A stretch of 64,000 nt of DNA, from contig NZ_FXYA01000215.1 of assembly GCF_900184965.1 (NCBI RefSeq), positions 248,001-312,000 of the forward strand. Reading direction: 5' to 3'. Each line of letters starts with the position of its first letter. The first letter of the stretch is position 1. The stretch is from Akkermansia muciniphila. Lineage in GTDB: Bacteria > Verrucomicrobiota > Verrucomicrobiia > Verrucomicrobiales > Akkermansiaceae. The notes under the pieces are model-generated. The model ran no database searches and was not told where the DNA came from. It saw only the letters and a list, made by a program, of their open reading frames with translations. Positions 8,427-16,808 of the stretch are shown here, piece by piece. A program made the translations under genes and the position numbers.

Positions 8427-8933
8427 ATGATGAAGAAGATTGAACCAAAAGAGATTCAGGATAATGCCGTGCAATTGATTGGGGACGACTGGATGCTGGT
8501 GACGGCGGGTTCCCCGGAGCATTTCAACATGATGACGGCCAGCTGGGGCGGGTTGGGGTTCATGTGGAAGAAGCCCGTGGCGTTTGTAGTTATCCGTCCC
8601 CAGCGCCATACTTTCCGTTTTATTGAGGCCGGGGACGAGCTGACGCTTTCCTTTTTCAGCCATGAGTACCATAAGGCTTTGACCGTGTGCGGAACAACGA
8701 GCGGACGGGATACGGACAAGGTGGCCGCCTCCGGCCTGACGCCATATGTAACGGAGAACGGCAATGTAAGTTTTACGGAAGCGCGCCTGGTGCTGGAGTG
8801 CCGCAAGCTGTACGCGGAGCCTCTCAAACCGGAAGCTTTTCTGGATAAAACCATTGTGCCGGAGTGGTATGCCGCCGGGGATTTCCATAAGATGTATATT
8901 GTGGAAATCCTGAATGTATGGGTGAAGGAATAG
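8427..8933 (+). CDS. Flavin reductase-like FMN-binding protein
   Basis: A 168-residue split-barrel flavoprotein of the flavin-reductase-like family, which binds FMN and typically passes electrons from NAD(P)H or acts in redox repair. Family-type features are MTASWGGLGFMWKKPVAFVVIRPQRHT, here taken as the FMN-binding region (residues 39-65), and FFSHEYHKALTVCGTTSGRDTDK (residues 85-107), where SGRDxDK is a recurring motif. There is no signal peptide. Two adjacent ATGs at 8427 and 8430 are possible; GGAG at 8420-8423 fits the second slightly better. The reductant and partner are unknown. Confidence 0.82.
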   Translation: MMKKIEPKEIQDNAVQLIGDDWMLVTAGSPEHFNMMTASWGGLGFMWKKPVAFVVIRPQRHTFRFIEAGDELTLSFFSHEYHKALTVCGTTSGRDTDKVAASGLTPYVTENGNVSFTEARLVLECRKLYAEPLKPEAFLDKTIVPEWYAAGDFHKMYIVEILNVWVKE

Positions 8934-8988
8934 CGCTCTGGAAATGGCCGCAGGCGGACGCCTGTTCATTGTTCCTGTCCGCGCTTTT

Positions 8989-10044
8989 TCAGAGGGGGGC
9001 AAGTGTTCCATTCTCCAGCCGGAAGGCAGGCAGGGGGCAAGGAGCATCGTGTAGCCAGTCCAGATGGGTGGTGGTGATGAGGCTCTGCGCGTCCTCTGGA
9101 AGCGACTGCAGAAAGGCTATCCGGCGCGTGGGGTCAAGCTCCCCAAAGACATCGTCAATCAGATGGATGGGCGTATGTCCCGTTTCTTCCGTCAGGAGGG
9201 AAGACTGCGCCAGCTTCATGGAGATGGCGGTGGTGCGCTGCTGCCCTTCGGAGGCGAATTGAGCGGCGTTTCTTCCGTTCAGCGTGATGTCCAGGTCATC
9301 CCGGTGGGGGCCGTTCTGGGTTTGCCCGTACCGGATGTCCCGGTCCATGGAGGCGCACAGCCGTTCATACAGGTCTCCTTCCTCCGAGGCGCGGTAAGCG
9401 ATGGAGACCTGTTCCTGCCTTCCACCGATATTGCGGTAGGCCAGGGCGATATGGGGCGCCAGGAGCGCCAGCAGATGGGCGCGCAGGTTTCTCAGTTCCG
9501 TGCCGTGCAAGGCCAGCTGGCGCGTGTAGGCGTCCAGCTGGAGTTTGTCCCGGTGCCTGTGCTTGAGCAGGTAATTGCGCGTTTTCAGCGCCCGGCGGTA
9601 GCTGAACAGGGCCAGTCTGTAGCCTGGGTGCCACTGGCTGCCCAGAAAGTCCATGTATTTCCGGCGGGCATCCGCGCCGGCCTGCACCAGGGAAAGGTCG
9701 TCATTCCCCATCCATACCACGGGATAGCTGTCCGCCAGGTAGCTGCGCTGGTCTTTGCGGGGCTCTCCGTTGACGCGGAGGTCCGGGGCGTTCGGCGCCC
9801 ACAGGATGCGCCGGATTTGTCCCGGAAGCTCTCCGCGGATGCCGAAGGATTGTTTTCCGTGGGAGGCCAGCGGCCCGGTCCGGGCCGTGCGCGGGGATTG
9901 CAGGCGCAGCAGGAAGCAAACGGCTTCCAGCAGGCTGGTTTTTCCCCGGGCGTTGTCTCCCAGGATGATAGCCCCCTGCTGCGGGATCTGCCAGGAGAAG
10001 CTTCCGTAGCAACGGAAGTCCATTAATTTCAGCCTGGAGATCAT
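8989..10044 (-). CDS. recF: DNA replication and repair protein RecF
   Basis: RecF is the SMC-like ATPase that, with RecO and RecR, loads RecA at single-strand gaps. The 351-residue protein shows Walker A GDNARGKTS (residues 29-37), the ABC signature ASEGQQRT (264-271) and Walker B with D-loop IDDVFGELD (296-304). The RecF-typical QNGPHRDDL precedes the signature. It is the last gene of a cmk-plsC-recF operon, 16 bases after plsC, and not beside dnaA/dnaN/gyrB as in many bacteria. Length is normal. Confidence 0.94.
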   Translation of the reverse strand: MISRLKLMDFRCYGSFSWQIPQQGAIILGDNARGKTSLLEAVCFLLRLQSPRTARTGPLASHGKQSFGIRGELPGQIRRILWAPNAPDLRVNGEPRKDQRSYLADSYPVVWMGNDDLSLVQAGADARRKYMDFLGSQWHPGYRLALFSYRRALKTRNYLLKHRHRDKLQLDAYTRQLALHGTELRNLRAHLLALLAPHIALAYRNIGGRQEQVSIAYRASEEGDLYERLCASMDRDIRYGQTQNGPHRDDLDITLNGRNAAQFASEGQQRTTAISMKLAQSSLLTEETGHTPIHLIDDVFGELDPTRRIAFLQSLPEDAQSLITTTHLDWLHDAPCPLPAFRLENGTLAPL

Positions 10045-10060
10045 GGGGCTGGGAAAGGGG

Positions 10061-10672
10061 TTATTCCGCAGGAAGGGAGCGGATGGCGTCCATGATTCTG
10101 TCCGTCAGGTGCTGGTACGCATCTTTTCCTCTGGCGTTGAGTTCCGCCGGCGTGAAAGGGATGGGGTCTCCCACCGTGACCGTGACGGGACGGAGTTTGG
10201 GAAACCGGGCGCCGATGGGAAATGCTTCATACGCGCCGCTGATGCGCAGGGGCTGCACGGGAACTTTCGTTTTGCTCAGGATGAGGCCGATTCCCCCCAT
10301 GCCGTCATGGATTTCACCATCCGGCGTGCGGGAGCCTTCCGGAAACACAAGTACGCGCTTGCCGGATTTCAGCAGGCGTATCACGTGCTTGAGGCTGGCG
10401 GCATCCGGGTTTTCCTGGTCAATGGGGATAGCCTGGCAGAGGGGGAGGGCCCATTTGAAAATACCCTGGAACAGCGTCTTGCGTGCGAAAAAATAGATGC
10501 CGTCCTCATAAGAAATGCCCAGCATGGGCGGGTCCAGAAAGCTCTGGTGATTGCTGACGATGAGCACGGGGCCGTCTTCGATAAGTTTTTCCCGGTTGAC
10601 GACTTTCCAGGAGAAGAAAGCTTTGGAAATGCTTTTGAAGAGCGTGTAGAAAACCCAGTAGAAAGAGTTCAT
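10061..10672 (-). CDS. plsC: 1-acyl-sn-glycerol-3-phosphate acyltransferase
   Basis: The 203-residue protein acylates lysophosphatidic acid to phosphatidic acid at the inner membrane, the second step of phospholipid synthesis. The catalytic NHQSFLD (residues 41-47, HX4D) and the substrate-binding FPEGSRT (110-116) are intact, with the third block VPVQPLRISGAYEAFP following. An N-terminal hydrophobic/aromatic helix (residues 1-22) would anchor it. The start codon overlaps the cmk stop by four bases (ATGA type), so translation is coupled. Confidence 0.92.
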   Translation of the reverse strand: MNSFYWVFYTLFKSISKAFFSWKVVNREKLIEDGPVLIVSNHQSFLDPPMLGISYEDGIYFFARKTLFQGIFKWALPLCQAIPIDQENPDAASLKHVIRLLKSGKRVLVFPEGSRTPDGEIHDGMGGIGLILSKTKVPVQPLRISGAYEAFPIGARFPKLRPVTVTVGDPIPFTPAELNARGKDAYQHLTDRIMDAIRSLPAE

Positions 10673-11310
10673 CTGGAGGAGAGTTTTTGTTGGATGTTGT
10701 CGGTGATGAAACGGACGACCTGGTCAATCGTCATGTCTGACGTATCCACCAGCAGAGCGTCCGGCGCCTGCGCCAGCGGGGCGGTAGCGCGGGAGGAGTC
10801 CTTGCGGTCCCGTTCCGCGATGGAGTCCGTCAGGCCTTCTGCGGCGCGGCGCGCGGCCCTCACTTCCTCGGAGGCGGTGACGAAGTACTTGAACGGCGTA
10901 TCCGGAAAAACCACGGTGCCTATGTCCCTGCCTTCCATCACGACAGGTTCCCGGCGGTTGTATTCCCGCTGCCGTTCCACCAGCAGGGCGCGCACTTCCG
11001 GAATGGCCGCGATGGTGGAAACGTGGTCGTTGACCTGCTGTTTTGTGAGTTCTTCTCCCAGCACGCGCTGCCCGCACAGAACTACGGACCGGCTGCCGTC
11101 CTTGCCGAAAGAGAGGGGCACGGACGGCAGGGATTCCTGCACGGCCGCCGTATCCGCGGGGTTGATGCCCTGTTCCAGCATGTACCAGGTGACGGCCCGG
11201 TACATGGCCCCGGTGTTGATGAACGTATAACCGAGGCGGTCCGCGATGAGCTTAGCGACGGTAGATTTTCCGGAGGCGGCGGGACCGTCAATGGCGATGG
11301 CTGGATGCAT
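10669..11310 (-). CDS. cmk: Cytidylate kinase
   Basis: Cmk phosphorylates CMP and dCMP with ATP. The 213-residue protein begins AIAIDGPAASGKST (P-loop, residues 5-17), followed by the characteristic INTGAMYRAVTW, EGRDIGTVVFPD and a lid region with ARRAAEG and RDRKDSSR. Length is a little below the usual 220-230 residues but all motifs are present. It leads the cmk-plsC-recF operon; ATG 11310. The 138-base gap to the divergent fused acyltransferase gene must hold both promoters. Confidence 0.95.
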   Translation of the reverse strand: MHPAIAIDGPAASGKSTVAKLIADRLGYTFINTGAMYRAVTWYMLEQGINPADTAAVQESLPSVPLSFGKDGSRSVVLCGQRVLGEELTKQQVNDHVSTIAAIPEVRALLVERQREYNRREPVVMEGRDIGTVVFPDTPFKYFVTASEEVRAARRAAEGLTDSIAERDRKDSSRATAPLAQAPDALLVDTSDMTIDQVVRFITDNIQQKLSSR

Positions 11311-11448
11311 GAGTGTCTTCTGAGTTGGAAATGGGGGCTAAAGCCGCTTGGATTATAGCTTTGCGTCCCTTGGAAATCAAGACTGCGTTCCGGAGGGCGT
11401 TGCAAAAAGAGTTTCACTTTTTCCTGTAAATCCGTTATACAGCGGGGC

Positions 11449-13290
11449 ATGGCCCAGCTCAAACACCCGAAAATGGTGGATATCAGAGACATTTTGGACG
11501 AGAATACGCGTCTGCCTGCCCTGGTGGCCGCGTCCGCCGAAAAGCTGCTGGGCCTGGAACGCCTGAACAAGGCGTACGACAAGATCGTGCGCGACAAGGA
11601 ATCCGGTTCTCAGGAAAATTTCTTTCAGCTTGCTTCCAGGTACTTGAATCTGAAGTTGCAGCTGCGTCCGGGGGATCTGGAAAATATCCCTAAGAAAGGG
11701 CCTGTCGTCGTCGTCGCCAATCATCCGCACGGCTTGTCGGACGGCATCATGTTCGGGGAGCTGCTGACCCGCGTGAGGGAAGACGTCCGTATTTTGGCCA
11801 ATGAGCAGCTTTCCCTGTGCCGGGAACTGGATCCCTGGCTCATCAAAGTGGATGTGTATGAGGATGAGAACGCCAAGCGCAAGAACCTTTCCGGCATGCG
11901 CAAGATGATTTCCTGGCTGCGTAAGGGCGGCGTTCTGGGCATTTTCCCCGCCGGCACGGCTTCCAGTTTTTCCCTGACCCACAAGAGGGTGACGGACGAT
12001 CCTTGGAACGCGAATATCGGCGCCATTATCCGGATGACGAAGGCGACGGTGGTGCCCGTATATTTTCCGGGCCGCAACAGTCTTTTGTTCCAGGGAATTT
12101 CCCTGATTAACCGCAAGGCGCGCGTGGCGTTCCTTCCCCGGGAAGTGGGACGCGACGGCCGCCGGACGCACCGCATCGTGGTGGGCAAGCCCATTCCATT
12201 CAGCCAGCTTGGGCAGTATGATTCCGATGAAGCTATGGTCTCCCATCTCCGCCTGCGCACTTACCTGCTGGGCAAGAGTTATGAAAAGAGCCGCCGCCCC
12301 CATGTGCACAAAAAAGACCGGAAGGCAAAGATGGCCGCGCTGATCTCCCCCGTTTCCGTGCAGGACATGCAGGCGGAAATTGACGCGCTGCCCCCGGAGT
12401 GCCTGCATGCCCGTCAGGAAAATGGAGATTGGGACGTGTACGTGGCGGATGCCCTGCAAATCCCCAATATCCTTATTGAAATAGGGCGTTTGCGGGAATA
12501 TACCTTCCGCCAGGTAGGGGAAGGTTCCGGCAAGGCGTGCGACCTGGATACGTACGACAACCATTACAAGCACCTGTTCCTGTGGGACAGAACGCACCGG
12601 AAAATCGTAGGCGCCTACCGTATGGGGGAAACGGACAAAATCCTCGCCCGCTACGGTGTGAAAGGGTTGTACAACGGGGAATACTTTTCCTTTTCCCCCG
12701 CAGCCTTGCGGGTCTTGGGCCGTTCTCTGGAGATGGGGCGCGCCTTCATTGTCCCGGAATACCAGAAAAGGCCTCTGGCTCTTGGTTTTATTTGGGAGGG
12801 AATCGGCCAGTTCATGGCCCGCAACCACCATTACCGCTACCTGTTCGGCACGGTCAGCATTTCCCGTGATTACACCAACCTTTCCCGGGCCCTTATCGTC
12901 TCCTATCTGAAGGCGCATGAAATGGAGCCCGTGCTGGTGCATGAGGTAAAAGCCTACAATCCGCCCCGCAAAGCGGACCTGAAGAGGTCGGAATCATGCA
13001 TCCTCCCTCTGGGTCTGGCAGATGCCCAGGGCCTGTCCCAGTTGGTGGCTGATATAGAGGAAGACGGCAGGGGCATTCCCGTATTGCTCCGCCAATATTT
13101 GAAATTGAACGGCAAAATTCTTTCCTTCAGCGTGGATAAGCATTTTGGCGACGTGCTGGACTGCCTGATTCTGGTGGACATTTTCAAAACGCCGGAGCGT
13201 TCCATCAAGCGCTATCTGGGCAGGGCTGCTTATGAGCAGCTTCTGCCTTACATGCAGCAGGAGAAGGAGGAAGAAAAAACGGCGGAATAA
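11449..13290 (+). CDS. Fused acyltransferase: PlsC/OlsA-like domain plus OlsB/hemolysin-like GNAT domain
   Basis: A 613-residue two-domain protein. Residues about 60-270 form a lysophospholipid acyltransferase-like domain with NHPHGLSDG (91-99) and FPAGTAS (166-172). Residues about 305-520 match the Acetyltransf_5/OlsB type of GNAT fold, with the conserved pattern IEIGRLREYTFR, DHYKHLF-type strand (here DNHYKHLFLWD), IVGAYRMG, and LEMGRAFIVPEYQKR. The order is that of OlsF-type bifunctional ornithine-lipid synthases, where the GNAT domain N-acylates an amino acid and the other domain adds the second chain. Substrate (ornithine, glycine, serine or other) cannot be read. The tail is charged (EKEEEKTAE). 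Start ATG 11449; divergent from cmk. Confidence 0.78.
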   Translation: MAQLKHPKMVDIRDILDENTRLPALVAASAEKLLGLERLNKAYDKIVRDKESGSQENFFQLASRYLNLKLQLRPGDLENIPKKGPVVVVANHPHGLSDGIMFGELLTRVREDVRILANEQLSLCRELDPWLIKVDVYEDENAKRKNLSGMRKMISWLRKGGVLGIFPAGTASSFSLTHKRVTDDPWNANIGAIIRMTKATVVPVYFPGRNSLLFQGISLINRKARVAFLPREVGRDGRRTHRIVVGKPIPFSQLGQYDSDEAMVSHLRLRTYLLGKSYEKSRRPHVHKKDRKAKMAALISPVSVQDMQAEIDALPPECLHARQENGDWDVYVADALQIPNILIEIGRLREYTFRQVGEGSGKACDLDTYDNHYKHLFLWDRTHRKIVGAYRMGETDKILARYGVKGLYNGEYFSFSPAALRVLGRSLEMGRAFIVPEYQKRPLALGFIWEGIGQFMARNHHYRYLFGTVSISRDYTNLSRALIVSYLKAHEMEPVLVHEVKAYNPPRKADLKRSESCILPLGLADAQGLSQLVADIEEDGRGIPVLLRQYLKLNGKILSFSVDKHFGDVLDCLILVDIFKTPERSIKRYLGRAAYEQLLPYMQQEKEEEKTAE

Positions 13291-13335
13291 TTTCGCGGGC
13301 ATTTTGCTTGGTTCCTTCTCCGGTTTTTCTCCGGG

Positions 13336-14232
13336 CTAGTTGAAGTGCCTGTAACCCGCGGGAAGGACGGAGGCCTTCTCCGCAGTCATTTCCCCAATGA
13401 CGGTGAGAGGCGTTTCCGGAAAATGCTCCGCGGCCAGCCGTGCCACCCGTTCGCGGTCGCCGGGACGGAAGGTTACCAGTAATTCGTAATCCTCCCCATC
13501 CCCCACAGCCTGTGCCGTCGTGAACCCCGGGCGTACGGGAAGGAGTTCTTCATAAATACGGAACCCCAGCCCGGAGGCGGACGCCAGCCGGGGAAGGTCG
13601 GTCCCCAGCCCGTCGGAAAGGTCCATCATGGAGGTGGCTACGCCGAAAGAGGCCAGGATGCCTCCTTCCCTGACACGCGGCATGAAGGAAAGATGGTGCC
13701 CGGTGGGGAAGCTGCCGCCAAGCGCTCCCGTAACGGCAATCAGATCCCCCGCCCGCGCCGTACTGCGCAGTACGGCTTTGCCTTCCTCCACTTCCCCGGT
13801 CAGGGCCACGTTGATGATAAGCCCGTCCCTAGGCAGGCCGGAGCTTTCCCCCCCGGCGATGCTGATGCCGAACTGCCGTGCCAGCCGCCCCATGCCCCGG
13901 TAAATTCCTTCCACCTGGGAGGTGGGGCGGTCTGCGTGCACGAACAGGGTTATCAGAGCGTGCAGGGGCGTTCCGCCCATGGCTCCTATGTCTGAGACGG
14001 CCCGTGCCAGCGCTTTCCTCCCGATCAGTTCCGGATCCGTTCCGGGCAGGAAATGCATGCCTTCCACCACGCAGTCCGTTTTCAGGAGCAGCTGGCGGTT
14101 CCCTGCTCCCCGGACTATGGCGCAGTCATCTCCAGGCCCCGTCACCAGGGCGGAATTGGAAGGCATCAGGGGCAGGAGACGGGCTACCAGCGCGTCTTCC
14201 CCCGTCTGCCGGATGCTGGGCTCAGGTTCCAT
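13336..14232 (-). CDS. thiL: Thiamine-monophosphate kinase
   Basis: ThiL phosphorylates thiamine monophosphate to the active diphosphate. The 298-residue protein begins with the expected GEDALVARL and GPGDDCAIV (metal/ATP-binding, residues 32-40), then LKTDCVVEGMHF, GRKALARAVSDIGAMGGTP and the glycine-rich ISIAGGES. MDLSDGLGTDLPRLA and GEDYELLVTF complete the signature set. It overlaps the upstream CPBP gene by 11 bases, so the two are co-transcribed. Confidence 0.94.
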   Translation of the reverse strand: MEPEPSIRQTGEDALVARLLPLMPSNSALVTGPGDDCAIVRGAGNRQLLLKTDCVVEGMHFLPGTDPELIGRKALARAVSDIGAMGGTPLHALITLFVHADRPTSQVEGIYRGMGRLARQFGISIAGGESSGLPRDGLIINVALTGEVEEGKAVLRSTARAGDLIAVTGALGGSFPTGHHLSFMPRVREGGILASFGVATSMMDLSDGLGTDLPRLASASGLGFRIYEELLPVRPGFTTAQAVGDGEDYELLVTFRPGDRERVARLAAEHFPETPLTVIGEMTAEKASVLPAGYRHFN

Positions 14233-15085
14233 ACGGAAGAAGGATGCCGGGGTACAGGATGTTGATGAGAGTGGCGGTGTTGAAAATGCAATGGGCGATG
14301 ATGGGCGTCCAGATGCTGCCCGTGTATTCGTACAGCAGCACCAGTACGGCTCCGAAGATTGCCAGAGGGATGAACGGCACCAGGCTGACGTGGATGATGC
14401 CGAAGAGGAAGGAGGTGGTGATCAGGGCGAACCAGACGCCCGTGTACTTCTTCATGATCGGGTACAGATAGCCGCGGAAAATAAGTTCCTCCACCAGAGG
14501 AGCGGCGATGGCGGCGCTGAAGCAGATGACCGTGATCAGGGGGATGTCGCTGGAGTGCCTCAGCACGGAAACAATGGATTGTTCGGCCGGTGCGTTGGTG
14601 ACCTGTTCAATCCACTGGAACAGGCCCGCCTTGTCCAGCAGGAAATGGATGACCAGCACCAGCAGATAGCCTGCAGCCGGAGCGTAGAGAAGGGCCTTCA
14701 GGGAATGTTTTTTCAATCCAAGCGCCTCCATCCTGCCCGTGTGGAACATGCGAACCAGCAGGACGAAGGCCAGAATGAGATTCAGGCAGGTTCCGTTGAA
14801 GACCTTGTAGCCGTCCAGCTCCATGTTGGTCGTGCTGGGCGGAGCGGAAGCCCCCGGAGGCGTGGCGGCCGCCAGCAGAGCCCCCAGACTGAAGTAAAGC
14901 ACGATGATGCCGCACATGGCGATGTCCAGCATGTCCAGGTGGCCTACGGGAATGCTCCATTGCAGAGGATGCCGGGTATTGGGGGAGTGGCTCCGGCGGA
15001 AGATATTTACCGCCACGGCGAGGGACATGACGGTAATCAGGATGGAGGAAAACAGGGTAATAAGCTGGTCCGTTAATTCATTCAT
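14222..15085 (-). CDS. CPBP-family intramembrane metalloprotease
   Basis: A 287-residue polytopic membrane protein, about seven or eight hydrophobic segments. The C-terminal half has the CPBP (Abi, Rce1-like) motifs: EELIFRGYLYP with Glu199-Glu200 and Arg204, FGIIHVSLVPFIP with His232, and a final WTPIIAHCIFN. These place catalytic Glu and His inside the membrane. In other bacteria the family acts in prenyl-protein processing, bacteriocin self-immunity or unknown roles, so the substrate is open. I take the ATG at 15085, just before the first hydrophobic helix. It precedes and overlaps thiL. Confidence 0.82.
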   Translation of the reverse strand: MNELTDQLITLFSSILITVMSLAVAVNIFRRSHSPNTRHPLQWSIPVGHLDMLDIAMCGIIVLYFSLGALLAAATPPGASAPPSTTNMELDGYKVFNGTCLNLILAFVLLVRMFHTGRMEALGLKKHSLKALLYAPAAGYLLVLVIHFLLDKAGLFQWIEQVTNAPAEQSIVSVLRHSSDIPLITVICFSAAIAAPLVEELIFRGYLYPIMKKYTGVWFALITTSFLFGIIHVSLVPFIPLAIFGAVLVLLYEYTGSIWTPIIAHCIFNTATLINILYPGILLPYGT

Positions 15086-15285
15086 GGAATAGGCATGTGT
15101 GGAATAGGTTCCCCTTCCAGAGGGCCGGGCCGGAAGAAAAGCTCCTGTTTCTTTAGTGGAAACACGGTGATTTTCCAGCAGAAAGTGAGCTATCGCCCCG
15201 CGTCCCGCAAAAAAAATCATGAGGAAAGGGAATGAATACTTTTCAAGGAAAAGCGGGTATGCTACGTTTCCAACGGATTATCGCC

Positions 15286-16668
15286 ATGAATATTCAACCC
15301 AAAATCACGCCTGTGCTGGATCCCGGCTTCGTGCCGGCCGTTCTTTGGAATCAAGCTTTTGAAGCCAAAGCCGCCGCCGATCCCGCTTCTCATCAAGTGG
15401 ATATCGCTCTGACCCGCAATGACGGGACCTGCTTCCGCTGGTCCGGCAAGCTTCTTCCCCATACCGGAGAAAACATTGCCCTGAATGAGACTTATGTGGA
15501 GCGCATTGTGAAATTCCTGCTGTGGCAGAAGGGCGGCAATATCATCCTCGTTGCCGGGGATGACGCTATTGCGGACATGCTGGCCTCCCGCTACTGCAAG
15601 GGCGGTATCCGCGAATTCGACTGGGATTTCATCGGCAAGAAGATTTACGGCTCCCCGATTGAAGTGAAAAAGGTTTCCCTGGAAGAGCTTCCCGAGGAAT
15701 ACTCCGGCTCCATGACGCTGGGCCGCAACCTGGACGGATGCCGCATCGGTTTTGACCTGGGCGGTTCCGACCGCAAATGCGCCGCCGTGGTGAATGGGGA
15801 AGTGGTTTATTCCGAGGAAGTGGTCTGGGACCCTTACTTCCAGAAGGATCCCCAGTATCATATTGACGGAATTCAGGACTCCTTGGAACGCGCCGCCGCT
15901 CATCTCCCCCGGGTGGACGCCATCGGCGGATCCTCCGCAGGCGTAATCATCAACAGTGAAGTGCGCACTTCCTCCCTGTTCCGCGGCGTCAGCCAGGAAG
16001 ACATTGAAAAGACCCTCGGCAAGGTATTCCGCACCCTCCAGAAAGAAAAATGGAACAACATTCCCTTTGAAGTGGTGAATGACGGTGAAGTTACCGCTCT
16101 CGCCGGCGCCATGGGCATGAACGACAACGCCGTGCTCGGCGTAGCCATGGGCACCTCCGAGGCTGCCGGCTATGTGGACCCGGAAGGCCACATCAAGCCC
16201 TGGCTGAATGAACTGGCTTTCGCCCCCGTGGACTACTCGGAAGAAGGCGGCGTGGACGAATGGTCCAAGGATATGGGCGTAGGCGCCCTTTATTTCTCCC
16301 AGCAGGCTGTGGCCCGCCTGGCCCCCCGCGCCGGCTTCCAGTTTGAAGGAATGCCCTTCCCGGAACAGCTTAAAAAGGTTCAGGCCGCGATGGCGGAAGG
16401 CGACGAACGCGCACGCAAGATTTATGAAACCATCGGCGTGCACTTCGGCTATGCCATTGCCCACTACGCCAGATTCTATGACATCCGCAATCTGCTCTTC
16501 CTGGGGCGTGTGGCTTCCGGAGACGGCGGCCAGATCATCATTGACAAGGCGGAAGAAGTGCTGAGCACCGAATTCCCCGAGTTGAAGATCCAGCTCCGCG
16601 TGCCGGATGAAAAGACCAAGCGCCACGGCCAGGCCGTAGCCGCCGCTTCTCTTCCGGCTCTCGCCTGA
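15286..16668 (+). CDS. ROK-family protein, probable sugar kinase or sugar-responsive protein
   Basis: A 460-residue protein whose second half is the ROK fold: the ATP-phosphate loop IGFDLGGSDRKCAAV starts near residue 155, with DAIGGSSAGVIINSEV, VVNDGEVTALAGA (catalytic-type Asp) and GVAMGTSEAAGYV following. A 150-residue N-terminal region without DNA-binding character precedes it, so the protein is longer than ordinary ROK kinases (about 300). The zinc-binding GHxxx-CxCGxxGC segment of glucokinase-type ROKs is not seen; there WSKDMGVGALYF stands instead. Sugar specificity is unknown. Start ATG 15286; the frame extends 18 codons upstream, but homology-like sequence begins here. Confidence 0.75.
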   Translation: MNIQPKITPVLDPGFVPAVLWNQAFEAKAAADPASHQVDIALTRNDGTCFRWSGKLLPHTGENIALNETYVERIVKFLLWQKGGNIILVAGDDAIADMLASRYCKGGIREFDWDFIGKKIYGSPIEVKKVSLEELPEEYSGSMTLGRNLDGCRIGFDLGGSDRKCAAVVNGEVVYSEEVVWDPYFQKDPQYHIDGIQDSLERAAAHLPRVDAIGGSSAGVIINSEVRTSSLFRGVSQEDIEKTLGKVFRTLQKEKWNNIPFEVVNDGEVTALAGAMGMNDNAVLGVAMGTSEAAGYVDPEGHIKPWLNELAFAPVDYSEEGGVDEWSKDMGVGALYFSQQAVARLAPRAGFQFEGMPFPEQLKKVQAAMAEGDERARKIYETIGVHFGYAIAHYARFYDIRNLLFLGRVASGDGGQIIIDKAEEVLSTEFPELKIQLRVPDEKTKRHGQAVAAASLPALA

Positions 16669-16688
16669 CGGAAGTAAATCAAATTTGC

Positions 16689-16716
16689 GGGAGGGGCCTT
16701 GTCCGGGGTCCCTCCC
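16689..16716 (+). terminator. Hairpin after the ROK gene
   Basis: A 10-bp stem with one G-T pair (16689-16698 with 16707-16716, GGGAGGG against CCCTCCC) closes an 8-nt loop 20 bases after the stop codon. There is no clear T-tract, so it may be a factor-assisted terminator. Confidence 0.4.
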
Positions 16717-16808
16717 TGCTCATATTCGGAAGGGAGCCGGATGATTCGGATAATCTGCGCCGCTTTTCCCCCTTCCTTTTTTGATTCCCGTTCCGCCGCC
16801 CTGCGTTC

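Noticed and set aside
11377-12942. 521-codon minus-strand frame opposite the fused acyltransferase
   Set aside because: The plus strand encodes two recognisable acyltransferase domains over the same bases.
13922-15076. 384-codon plus-strand frame across thiL and the CPBP gene
   Set aside because: The minus strand carries intact ThiL and CPBP motifs; the plus frame is rich in Gln/Gly/His and has no domain.
15262-16626. 454-codon minus-strand frame opposite the ROK gene
   Set aside because: Lies wholly within the ROK gene, whose ATP-binding motif and length fit the known family.
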